From Nitrospira bacterium HGW-Nitrospira-1 (GTDB lineage: Bacteria > Nitrospirota > Thermodesulfovibrionia > Thermodesulfovibrionales > UBA6898), in assembly GCA_002839535.1 (NCBI GenBank), contig PGYF01000001.1, positions 2,352-48,395 on the forward strand: DNA of 46,044 bases, in the 5' to 3' direction. The notes beneath the pieces were generated by a model, which worked only from the letters and a program-made list of their open reading frames with translations, was not told where the DNA came from and did not search any database. Shown here one piece after another: positions 16,716 to 24,383 of the stretch. Numbering within the stretch: the first letter of the stretch is position 1; the number at the start of each line of letters is the position of its first letter. The position numbers were made by a program, and so were the translations under genes.

Positions 16716-17983
16716 CTTGTCTGCTCCTTTTTTTTGTCTCCCTTCCAGCTTCTGCCTGCAAGCCGCTGCCGATGATATGTGCCGCTCTCCTTTTCCTTTT
16801 CAAGTACCTTCATGAAGAGCTGGGCCATCTTTATTTCCTGGCTGCAACTGCCGTAAAAAGTGTCCCATGCGTAATAATACATCTCCTGTAATTTTTCAGC
16901 GCTCATCAGCGCGGGCTGAAAGACCACATCGCCGCCGGTATACCTGCGCCAGTCATTATGGAGGATTCTGCCTGCCGCTTCCAGGTCGGCCCTAATGGGA
17001 GTGTGGGGAAATGGGGTCAGTATGGTAAACTCGGCAAGGTCAAGGTTGATTTCAAGGAGAAAATCCACAAGCCGTTTTATATAATCTTCGTCGTGGTCAT
17101 CCATGCCAAGAATAATCGTACCTTCGACGCCTATGCCGCGCTCCTGCAACCGCTTCACCCGTCTTCTTATGTGGTCGGAGGTGTCGAAGATCGCCTGGTA
17201 CACATACCAGCAACCTGCCTCTGCCGCCAGGTCCAGGATCTCGTCATCATCCTTGATAGGATGAGAGATCCACTTTTTCTTAAGAGGTATAAGGGCGCGG
17301 AACAAGGTTTTTTCCCACTCGTCATTCTGGGCCATTGAATTGTCCACAAAGAAAAGACGGTTATTGTCAATACCCTGAAGCTCACTGACGACCGACTCTA
17401 TCTCTCTTGGTCTGAACTGCCGTCCACCCAAAAAAGGCGTACAGCACGGGAAACAATTGAACCTGCACCCCCTGGAGGCATGAATCAGGTCAACCATCTG
17501 CACCCCCCGATAGTTATAAAGATCACGCTTCAGGATGCTCCTTCGGGCAGGCCCTATCAGACGAGTATCTGGGAAATCCAACAGGTAGTTGTAGACCTTC
17601 CTGAGTTTATTGTTCCGCACATCCTCTATCACAGCACCGAACCTGCCCTCTGCTTCACCCAGAAACACGGAATCCGCATGCTCAAGCGTCTCCTCAGAAT
17701 GTAGCATCGTGCCTATTCCCCCAAAGATTACCGGCACACCCAAGCCCCTGTATATATCTGCGATCTCCCAGCCCCTCGGTATCTGGCAGGTGAGCATGGC
17801 TGATATGGCTACCAGGTCAACCTTTTCATCAAAATTCAGCTCCTCCACATTCTCGTCGCAGAAAGAAAGCTCTACGTCTTCCGGCACAGCTGCCGCAAAA
17901 CAGACCGGCCCGTGGGGTGGGAGATGGAACTCTGTCTGTCTGCTTAATTTCGGCCATTTGGGGTAAATAAGTTTAATTTTCAC
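16712..17983 (-). CDS. B12-binding radical SAM enzyme (cluster member 3)
   Basis: A protein of 423 residues. It begins MKIKLIYPKWP and has the cobalamin-domain markers FGGIGTMLH and FLGEAEG. The cluster motif is RGCRFNCFPCC (Cys173, Cys177, Cys180), with an unusual fourth Cys right after the third. IILGMDDHDED corresponds to the usual glycine-rich region. It resembles the BchE/HpnP-like enzymes of lipid and pigment pathways. It overlaps the half-length ketosynthase-like gene upstream and the second radical SAM gene downstream by four bases each. Its coupling to the KS/CLF pair suggests that it acts on the chain this pair makes. Confidence 0.85.
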   Translation of the reverse strand: MKIKLIYPKWPKLSRQTEFHLPPHGPVCFAAAVPEDVELSFCDENVEELNFDEKVDLVAISAMLTCQIPRGWEIADIYRGLGVPVIFGGIGTMLHSEETLEHADSVFLGEAEGRFGAVIEDVRNNKLRKVYNYLLDFPDTRLIGPARRSILKRDLYNYRGVQMVDLIHASRGCRFNCFPCCTPFLGGRQFRPREIESVVSELQGIDNNRLFFVDNSMAQNDEWEKTLFRALIPLKKKWISHPIKDDDEILDLAAEAGCWYVYQAIFDTSDHIRRRVKRLQERGIGVEGTIILGMDDHDEDYIKRLVDFLLEINLDLAEFTILTPFPHTPIRADLEAAGRILHNDWRRYTGGDVVFQPALMSAEKLQEMYYYAWDTFYGSCSQEIKMAQLFMKVLEKEKESGTYHRQRLAGRSWKGDKKKEQTR

Positions 17984-18657
17984 TTTGGATGTTTCCCTTT
18001 CTTTATCAATAAAAATTCTTCTGCCATTTCACGCAGGCTGCCCCCTTTTTCGATTACAGGCAGGGCTTCCGAAACATCGCACAACACCTGCTGCCCCAGC
18101 GCCGGTTCCTTCACTAAAACAATATATGCAGCCTGATCCTCCGTGTTCATCCCGGCCAGTACAGCCTGGGTCTCGCCAAGCATCAGCATTTCAGAGGCGG
18201 CCCTTACGACCGGCAGCAAAGAGGTCTGACCTGAACTCATATAAAATACAGGTCCCTGCAGGCCAAAATGTATCGCGGCCTCGCCAAGCGGGCTTGACGG
18301 AAGGGTATAAAGAAAAAGATTGCCCCGCGACAATTTCCTTCCGCTGTCTATATAGTCACGAAAATAATCAATGTCCGCCTGAAGAGAACCGTCTGCGTTC
18401 GTGCCGATAAGACCCATGTCTTTTTTCCGGTTGCTGTCATAAGCCTCTCCCGCGTCCTTCAGTGCAAGGGCAACAGCGTAACAGACAAGTTTTGAGACCT
18501 CATCAAGCCGTCCGAAATTCTTAAAGGTATAGGAAAATATATCCGTTCGTGAGAGCCCGTCAAAGGAGGTGAAATCCTTATAGCTGACAGGCATATTCTG
18601 CCTGACGCATATATATTCCTCTTTATTTATCCATCCCATGCCTCTAATAGCAATCAT
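17980..18657 (-). CDS. Half-length chain-length-factor-like ketosynthase homologue (Cys to Gln)
   Basis: A protein of 225 residues covering only the N-terminal half of a ketosynthase fold. Aligned on the Gly-Pro preceding the active site, GPVFYMSSGQTS places Gln144 exactly where the catalytic Cys of the neighbouring enzymes sits. Cys-to-Gln at this position is the hallmark of chain-length factors and decarboxylating KSQ domains. The C-terminal half with the two His is missing. The clean overlaps (four bases on both sides) and intact frame argue against a pseudogene. It probably pairs with the full ketosynthase just upstream (18654-19772). Aryl polyene systems also pair a ketosynthase with a chain-length-factor partner. 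Confidence 0.75.
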   Translation of the reverse strand: MIAIRGMGWINKEEYICVRQNMPVSYKDFTSFDGLSRTDIFSYTFKNFGRLDEVSKLVCYAVALALKDAGEAYDSNRKKDMGLIGTNADGSLQADIDYFRDYIDSGRKLSRGNLFLYTLPSSPLGEAAIHFGLQGPVFYMSSGQTSLLPVVRAASEMLMLGETQAVLAGMNTEDQAAYIVLVKEPALGQQVLCDVSEALPVIEKGGSLREMAEEFLLIKKGKHPK

Positions 18658-19772
18658 GCCAGCGCAAGGGCGGAATTGATGCCGCCAAAACCCGCATTAG
18701 TCATCAGCGCCACGGAATTTTTTTGGATGAGACGATACTCAGTAGACACCCATCCTTCTGCCTCAGTATCCGCTTCTTTAAGATTCACAGTTGGAGGAAT
18801 CTTCCCCTCTCTGAGTACCTTTAGCGCGATTATCATCTCGACAAGCCCTGCAGCTCCCATAGTGTGACCTATGCCGCCTTTTATGGAATAGACAGGTATT
18901 TTTTTATCTTTGAATACAGAGTTAAACGCCCTCATTTCCATGGCGTCATTATAGACCGTACCTGTTCCATGGGCCGAAATAAAGCCGACCTCGCTCTCGC
19001 TTGCCCGCGCTGAGGACAATGCCTTTCCTATGGCCATAATCAGCCCTTCACTCTGGCGGGAAGGTCCGGTCATGTGATTGGCGTCATCGCTCAACCCCCA
19101 GCCAAGGACTTCACCGAGGGGCTCCCGCTTCTCTTTCCCTGCCCTCTGTTCACTCATTAGTAACACAAATGCTGCCGCCTCTCCGAGACTCAAGCCGCTT
19201 CTGTTTTTGTCAAAAGGCATGGCAGAAATCTTTTCAAGCGCCATAAGAGAAGAAAATCCTGAATAGACAAACTCCGTCACGCTGTCACAGGCCACGACCA
19301 AAACGCAGTCGCTTCGGCCGCTCCGTATCATCGCAGCAGCCCTCGCTATGCCGACTGCGGATGAGGAGCAGGCGGCCGAGATAAGGGTCCCTTTGGTATT
19401 GACTCCTGCAAGCAGAGCGACCTTTTCAAGAAAGGCTGCCTGGCTGTTTTCGAACATGTGCTTCTGCCCCTGGAGTATCTTCTTCTCAAGAAGGTCTATC
19501 TCCCCTTTTGTCGTGGCGACTATAAGGTCGGCATCAGCAGGTATGGGTGCGGATTTTCCAAATAATGCAGTCAGCATCTGCATGACCAACGAATCTTTTT
19601 GATGATATTTCAGACCCTCTATTGTCGCCGCGTAATTGGACTGAAAGGCGCTCGTGTCAAATCTGTTCAGCTTCGAAATGGCAGTCTGACCGGCAAAGAG
19701 ATTGTCCCGGCAGGCATCAGTGCCCAGTCCGTAGGGCGTAAGCATTTCAGAGGAGACCGCCACGACTCTCAT
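18654..19772 (-). CDS. Beta-ketoacyl-ACP synthase of the KS/CLF-like pair
   Basis: A protein of 372 residues from the ATG at 19772. That start makes an ATGA overlap with the thioesterase gene upstream; a longer frame to 19814 would overlap it by 46 bases. The triad is complete: Cys135 in SAACSSS, His268 in SAHGTGT and His303 in KGGIGHTMGAAG. LSLGEAAAF and NAGFGGINSAL are further family signatures. It overlaps the half-length Gln-type partner downstream by four bases, so the two are probably made in equal amounts as a heterodimer. It would extend the chain with malonyl units. Confidence 0.9.
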   Translation of the reverse strand: MRVVAVSSEMLTPYGLGTDACRDNLFAGQTAISKLNRFDTSAFQSNYAATIEGLKYHQKDSLVMQMLTALFGKSAPIPADADLIVATTKGEIDLLEKKILQGQKHMFENSQAAFLEKVALLAGVNTKGTLISAACSSSAVGIARAAAMIRSGRSDCVLVVACDSVTEFVYSGFSSLMALEKISAMPFDKNRSGLSLGEAAAFVLLMSEQRAGKEKREPLGEVLGWGLSDDANHMTGPSRQSEGLIMAIGKALSSARASESEVGFISAHGTGTVYNDAMEMRAFNSVFKDKKIPVYSIKGGIGHTMGAAGLVEMIIALKVLREGKIPPTVNLKEADTEAEGWVSTEYRLIQKNSVALMTNAGFGGINSALALA

Positions 19773-20254
19773 GCCCTGGGATGAAATTCGCCTGTCTTCC
19801 ATCGTTGCCGGCACCTCTCCAGTAATGCGGGAGAGACTATGCAGACCTCGCCGCTTTCTGCTTCAGTCAATAATTGGACGGTATATCCTGTTGCAGCAAG
19901 CGAACCGTCCTGTTTGTAAAGGCCGAACTCAGTATTGAGGCGGGCGCCCTCATGCCAGATCAGGGAGGCCCTGCTTCTAAACTCCTCGGCAAGACGGAGG
20001 GACTGGTAGTAGTCCACATGAAATTCAACAATCGGCGCCCGCAGGCCTGCCTCATGAAAGTCCTTGTATGAAAGTCCGCATATCCTGCCCAACTCCTCGG
20101 CAGCCTCCTCGAAGTACAGGGAATACCTTCCATGCCAGACAATACCCATGGCGTCAATCTCACTGAAATGCACCCGCCTCCAGACCTCTGCAACAACAGG
20201 CGCAGGCAGATCTTCGCCTCTTTCAAAATAGGTCTTTCTTTTCCTGTTTCTCAT
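19769..20254 (-). CDS. Acyl-CoA/ACP thioesterase, 4HBT hot-dog family
   Basis: A protein of 161 residues. The hot-dog motif HFSEIDAMGIVWHGRYSLYFEEA contains Asp34 and the HG loop (His41) typical of YbgC/4-hydroxybenzoyl-CoA thioesterases. Such enzymes release the finished chain from CoA or ACP, or edit stalled chains. Aryl polyene clusters carry a similar thioesterase. It is coupled by four-base overlaps to the dehydratase gene upstream and the ketosynthase downstream. The substrate is unknown. Confidence 0.85.
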   Translation of the reverse strand: MRNRKRKTYFERGEDLPAPVVAEVWRRVHFSEIDAMGIVWHGRYSLYFEEAAEELGRICGLSYKDFHEAGLRAPIVEFHVDYYQSLRLAEEFRSRASLIWHEGARLNTEFGLYKQDGSLAATGYTVQLLTEAESGEVCIVSPALLERCRQRWKTGEFHPRA

Positions 20255-20631
20255 ATTTTCTTTTCCTGTATCAGCCCGCGTAATTTCAATTCCGCAACCG
20301 CCTGTCCAGCCCTACTGACAGAGGCCTTCACGACAAATGCTTCAGGTCTGTCATCTGCCCCAGAGCAGACGCAGAGGATTTCTTCAGACGGTAAAACCGG
20401 CGAAAAAAACTTCGCTGATATAATCTCTTTCAGCAAAAAGGCCTTGCCTGCTTTTTCGTACATTGAGACAACGCACTGTATCTGACACACGCCAGGCAGT
20501 ATCTTTTCAGATGGGAAATGTCCCTGAAAGCCGACAAACTCCTCAGGAAAGGTGAAGCACGCCTTCAATACACCAGCTGCCGAGGACTCCAAAGCCGTCA
20601 TATATTTCTCAACTTCTTTTTTGATGCTCAA
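20251..20631 (-). CDS. FabZ/ApeI-like hot-dog 3-hydroxyacyl-ACP dehydratase
   Basis: A protein of 126 residues with the FabA/FabZ signature FQGHFPSEKILPGVCQIQ, where His38 is the catalytic His. The acidic partner, normally Glu or Asp a few residues after PGV, is not obvious (PGVCQIQCVVS), so activity needs checking. It would dehydrate 3-hydroxyacyl-ACP to the enoyl form. With no enoyl reductase in the cluster this would leave double bonds, as in a polyene. Four-base overlaps link it to the lipoprotein gene upstream and the thioesterase downstream. Confidence 0.8.
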   Translation of the reverse strand: MSIKKEVEKYMTALESSAAGVLKACFTFPEEFVGFQGHFPSEKILPGVCQIQCVVSMYEKAGKAFLLKEIISAKFFSPVLPSEEILCVCSGADDRPEAFVVKASVSRAGQAVAELKLRGLIQEKKI

Positions 20632-21293
20632 TCCGAGACTTCCTTTAATCTTATGATCAATCTGTAGCCATACAGGTAATTCTTCAAAATCGTACCTCCG
20701 GGATATATTTTTCCGTCCCTGTTAAGATATTCGTAAAAAGAAACGCGCCACACAGGGCCTCCCTTCTCATAATATGTTTTTTCAGTCAGGTATTGGTCCG
20801 GTCCAGAAAAAACATATTCCGCAATGCCTTCCCCCTCCTGCTGCCTGAATATTACAGAGAATTTCTTCCTGTTGATTTCAGCCTCTTTGGAGGGGACCAG
20901 ATCAAAATAGACCCGTTTGATGTCTTCTCCTGCCATCTTTCCAAAATTGCCCTTTGCAGTAAATTCCGGCAGGGCAAAGAGGGTATTTATGCTGTCCTTA
21001 TCAATGGACAACTCGAAAAGTTTCACTCCCATCTGGTTTATAGATACAAGGTTGCAGGTCCTCTCAGCAGTATCAACATCAACAAAGCCTATGCCGGAAA
21101 AGGTCTTCCAATTATACTCAAAGACAAGGGTGTTCAGCAATAGGAAGCGCTCCGGAATACTCGCTTGAAACCGCTCCCTTACCATAGAGGGATCGACTGA
21201 GGAATAAGACTCATCAAGCGACTTCTTAAAAGGAATGCCCTCGCAGCCGATCATGAGGGCCAGCAGGCACAGAACGACTGCCGGCCGCTTCAT
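20628..21293 (-). CDS. Outer-membrane-type lipoprotein, DUF3261/LolB-like
   Basis: A protein of 221 residues with a lipoprotein signal (MKRPAVVLCLLALMIGC, lipobox LMIGC). The rest is beta-rich, with FEYNWKTFSGIGFVDVD near the middle and a YLYGYRLIIRLKEV end. It overlaps the MMPL exporter upstream and the dehydratase downstream by four bases each. Small lipoproteins of the DUF3261 or LolB-like kind sit beside the exporter and LolA-like genes in aryl polyene loci, and the position here fits. It probably helps receive or insert the product at the outer membrane. The family assignment is tentative. Confidence 0.6.
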   Translation of the reverse strand: MKRPAVVLCLLALMIGCEGIPFKKSLDESYSSVDPSMVRERFQASIPERFLLLNTLVFEYNWKTFSGIGFVDVDTAERTCNLVSINQMGVKLFELSIDKDSINTLFALPEFTAKGNFGKMAGEDIKRVYFDLVPSKEAEINRKKFSVIFRQQEGEGIAEYVFSGPDQYLTEKTYYEKGGPVWRVSFYEYLNRDGKIYPGGTILKNYLYGYRLIIRLKEVSD

Positions 21294-23677
21294 GCGTCGC
21301 CTCCCTGTCGTTTCCGTGTTGAGAGCATACTACAAAACGAAGGCACCACAAACATGGCGGAAAGGTATCCCGAAGACATGCATATCACCATTGCCAGACC
21401 CGTAGAAAAAAAGGCCGGATGTTTGGCAAAAAGCAGTGCCCCTGCGCCAATAATATTGGTGGCGGCAGATAAAGACACGACAAACGCGGTCCCCATAGTC
21501 AGATTATTCCGGTAATCATATGTCCTGCCTATACCGTAGTCCACAATAACGCCGCTGGTAATGATCGCAGCCACGATGTTCACCACATTGAGAGGAAAGC
21601 CGAAGAACGACATAAGTCCGGCGAGCCATACCATTCCCGTTAAAACAGGTATAAGGGCTATGACGGTTTCTTTGATATTTCTGAAAAATATGTAAGTCAG
21701 AACAATATTAAATAAGATCGCAAGAGGGACAAGAAACTTCGCCTCCCTGGAGGTGAAACTGGATATGGATTCGGACAGGGCACGGCCTGAGACAACAAAT
21801 GTTCCTGGATGGACTCTGCTCAAGTCCGACATGGTTTTTACAAACTCTTTTTCATCAGGGAAAAAGGACAGTATCCTGCAGCCCTCCGGCCTTTGCTGCA
21901 CAAACCGCTCTTTTACATTCGCCATGAACTCGTTATCAGCGCTGCTAAAGTCAGCGACTTTAAATAAGTTGTCAAAAAATGGGGAAAAGGCATCTTTGGA
22001 AAAGTCATGCTTCGGCGATTCACTTTTAATAAGACCTCTAAGCCTCGCCTCCCTTCCCTGTCTCCAGAAGTTGTTCCAGTTGTCGACATTCTTTCTCCTT
22101 GTTTCCTCAGAAGACCAGAACATAGACAGGCTCAAAAAACGGTCTGTAGCAGCAACTTCTGCGACCCTTTGAAATATGGCGTCATTAGTCTTCATCGCCT
22201 CCTCAAAGGTCTTGCCCGTGACCACGAAAATCGCCTGGCCGGTATTTCCTCCCCAGACCGCATGAAAGTTTTTTTCTGCATTTACTACTTCAGGTCCGCT
22301 GCCATCGAGTTGTTTAATGTCGCTTTCAATCCTGACATTGAAAGACAGAACTATCGCAGCTAAGGTCAGGACAGCCCAGAGCCCGATACTTAAATTTCTG
22401 AGCCACGGGTTTCTTTCAAACCTGTCAACTATCCCCTGCGGTTTGATCTCGGGATATTTCTTCCATTGCAGGGTTTGGGGCAGAATAAAGAGCGCAAAAA
22501 AGAGAGAGATTACAATACACAGTATCGAAAAAAGGGCCAGTTGGTGGTATCCATGGATTTTGGAGAAGTAAAGCACATAAAATCCGAACACCGAAGTTAT
22601 CGCGTCAACGCACAAAAGCTTCGCAAGTTTCAGTGTCCGGGATGGGTCAACGCCTTTTCTGGATGAAACATATACCATGAGGCCGTAATCAACAGATATG
22701 CCTGCAATCGCAGTTCCGAACCCGATAACCAGATAGGAGAGCTTCCCGGCAAAAAACCAGGAAATATTGATAGCCAGAATGACCGCAAGAAGCGGAATAA
22801 TATATACAAAGACAACTCTCATGTCCCTGAATACAGCAAAAAAAAGCAGCAGAAAAACAATTGAAACCATGATCGAAAGCAGTCTGATATCACGCTTGAT
22901 CACGGTTTCGTTGCTGACAGTATGCCTGTGCCCGCTTACAACATCGGCAGAGACATAGCCAGGCAAACTCCCGAGCTTTTCGTAAAGCGCAGTCAAAAGC
23001 CTTTTGGAGTTTGGAGCGTCCGTCATCTTCACAGGCGTTTGAATTATCATCATGGCATGGCGGCCGTCGCTGCTGATAAAATGACCGTCCTCGACAGCAA
23101 CATCATATCCCATTGAAGCCGGAAGGGCCTTTAACTTATCCATAAGAAGGAAGTTTATGCCGAGAGGGTCTGCCCGAAACATCGGAGTCATAAAAACACT
23201 CTCAGGTTTCAAAGACTGTATATATATCCTCTTTAATTTTTCGGAAACTGAGGCAGTGTTTATCCGGAGGTCAATAGCGGTCAGGTCTTTTTCAGTAAGT
23301 ATCTGCGGGGCATAATTCAAAAAAAAACCGTCCATCACATTCGCAACCGAAAAACCGGTTGTCACCTTGCCAAATAATGGAGGAGAGAGGGAGGCAGCCA
23401 GCTGGTCGACTGCGTTAAACAGGTCCTTCTTGCCTGCTTCCTCGGATGTGAGTGAAAGAGAGACAACGATCTTGTCGGAGAGATTCGAGTCCCGCAGAAA
23501 ACTCATGCTGCGGTCAATGTCCCTGTCAGGGGGGAGCATCATATCAACATTACCGTCATACTGTACAAATAAAAGCCCGGCGACTGCTGCCAGTGTCAAA
23601 AATATTACGCCCACAAGCACAAACTTCCTGTTGCCCTTCATAAAACCGGAAAGCAGGTCAAAGTACCTGTCAAACAC
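21290..23677 (-). CDS. MMPL/RND-family lipid exporter
   Basis: A protein of 795 residues. It has the duplicated RND plan: one N-terminal membrane helix (about residues 18-38), a periplasmic domain, a bundle of helices (about 260-410), a second start helix (about 430-450), a second periplasmic domain and a final helix bundle (about 640-790). GFGTAIAGISVDYGLMVY and TSGVIVDYGIGRTYDY are the two conserved SVDYG/IVDYG helices. MMPL proteins move lipids and glycolipids across the inner membrane using the proton gradient. With LolA-like and lipoprotein genes on either side it forms the export block of the cluster. The start overlaps the LolA-like stop by eight bases. Confidence 0.9.
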   Translation of the reverse strand: MFDRYFDLLSGFMKGNRKFVLVGVIFLTLAAVAGLLFVQYDGNVDMMLPPDRDIDRSMSFLRDSNLSDKIVVSLSLTSEEAGKKDLFNAVDQLAASLSPPLFGKVTTGFSVANVMDGFFLNYAPQILTEKDLTAIDLRINTASVSEKLKRIYIQSLKPESVFMTPMFRADPLGINFLLMDKLKALPASMGYDVAVEDGHFISSDGRHAMMIIQTPVKMTDAPNSKRLLTALYEKLGSLPGYVSADVVSGHRHTVSNETVIKRDIRLLSIMVSIVFLLLFFAVFRDMRVVFVYIIPLLAVILAINISWFFAGKLSYLVIGFGTAIAGISVDYGLMVYVSSRKGVDPSRTLKLAKLLCVDAITSVFGFYVLYFSKIHGYHQLALFSILCIVISLFFALFILPQTLQWKKYPEIKPQGIVDRFERNPWLRNLSIGLWAVLTLAAIVLSFNVRIESDIKQLDGSGPEVVNAEKNFHAVWGGNTGQAIFVVTGKTFEEAMKTNDAIFQRVAEVAATDRFLSLSMFWSSEETRRKNVDNWNNFWRQGREARLRGLIKSESPKHDFSKDAFSPFFDNLFKVADFSSADNEFMANVKERFVQQRPEGCRILSFFPDEKEFVKTMSDLSRVHPGTFVVSGRALSESISSFTSREAKFLVPLAILFNIVLTYIFFRNIKETVIALIPVLTGMVWLAGLMSFFGFPLNVVNIVAAIITSGVIVDYGIGRTYDYRNNLTMGTAFVVSLSAATNIIGAGALLFAKHPAFFSTGLAMVICMSSGYLSAMFVVPSFCSMLSTRKRQGGDA

Positions 23678-24383
23678 GCCTTACCTCAAAAAAGCTGTTT
23701 TCAACAGGCGCGTCCAGCAGGGTATTGGAAAAGTCCAGCGTGGTCGTATCGCCGCTCATCTCATGAATTTTTATCTTCTTCAGATATTTTTCATCATCCC
23801 TGAATGTTATCGTGATGCTCCTGATCATCTTCCGCGCAATGTTCTTCTCATTCGGAACAAACTCAATAATCAGGGGATGCTGCTGCAACACGCTGACAGT
23901 GTTGTCGGCCATAAGAGCGCCGTATTCCCCTGAAAACCATACAGACAACTGATTGACGACATTCTTGAATATCGGATTTTTTGAAAGAGAGAGCTCCTGT
24001 ACCTGATTGGTATCTTCGTCCCACTGCCGGATCGCCTTATCAGTGATGACCACTGAATATTTAACCGGCTTGTCTACATGCCAGGCCAGCCTGTTGGGCT
24101 TTTGCATATAGATACGGCCCCGGAGCACGATCTTTTTCTTGAACATCGCCAGGTCTTTCTCCTGGACAAAGTCCGTCTTCAGGCTCTTGAAGCCGGAAAC
24201 CTTTTCCCCTATTGTGCGAAGCAGTTCCTGTATTTCAACTTCTTTGGCAGATAGCCCATTCTTTCCATCCGGGCCGCCCTTTGTCTCGCCGCCGGCCCGG
24301 GGGGCGATGACCGCTGGAGAAAACAGGGAAAGCACAATCAAAAGTACGATAGTTTTTTTCATTTCCATTTTATTTTTCACCAT
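23670..24383 (-). CDS. LolA-like outer-membrane lipid/lipoprotein carrier
   Basis: A protein of 237 residues with a signal peptide (MEMKKTIVLLIVLSLFSPAVIA). A LolA/LppC-like fold follows: SLKTDFVQEKDLAMF, GRIYMQKPNRLAWHV, then repeated beta-strands. Carriers of this fold ferry lipidated cargo across the periplasm. Next to an MMPL exporter and a small lipoprotein it probably handles the cluster product rather than ordinary lipoproteins. Start codons at 24383 and, internally, 24368 or 24362 are possible; the longest frame overlaps the radical SAM fusion gene by 14 bases. Confidence 0.82.
   Translation of the reverse strand: MVKNKMEMKKTIVLLIVLSLFSPAVIAPRAGGETKGGPDGKNGLSAKEVEIQELLRTIGEKVSGFKSLKTDFVQEKDLAMFKKKIVLRGRIYMQKPNRLAWHVDKPVKYSVVITDKAIRQWDEDTNQVQELSLSKNPIFKNVVNQLSVWFSGEYGALMADNTVSVLQQHPLIIEFVPNEKNIARKMIRSITITFRDDEKYLKKIKIHEMSGDTTTLDFSNTLLDAPVENSFFEVRRV

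Noticed and set aside
17980..18657. The half-length ketosynthase-like gene as a broken pseudogene
   Set aside because: The frame is clean, overlaps both neighbours by four bases, and has the diagnostic Gln at the Cys position, which fits a chain-length-factor role better than decay.
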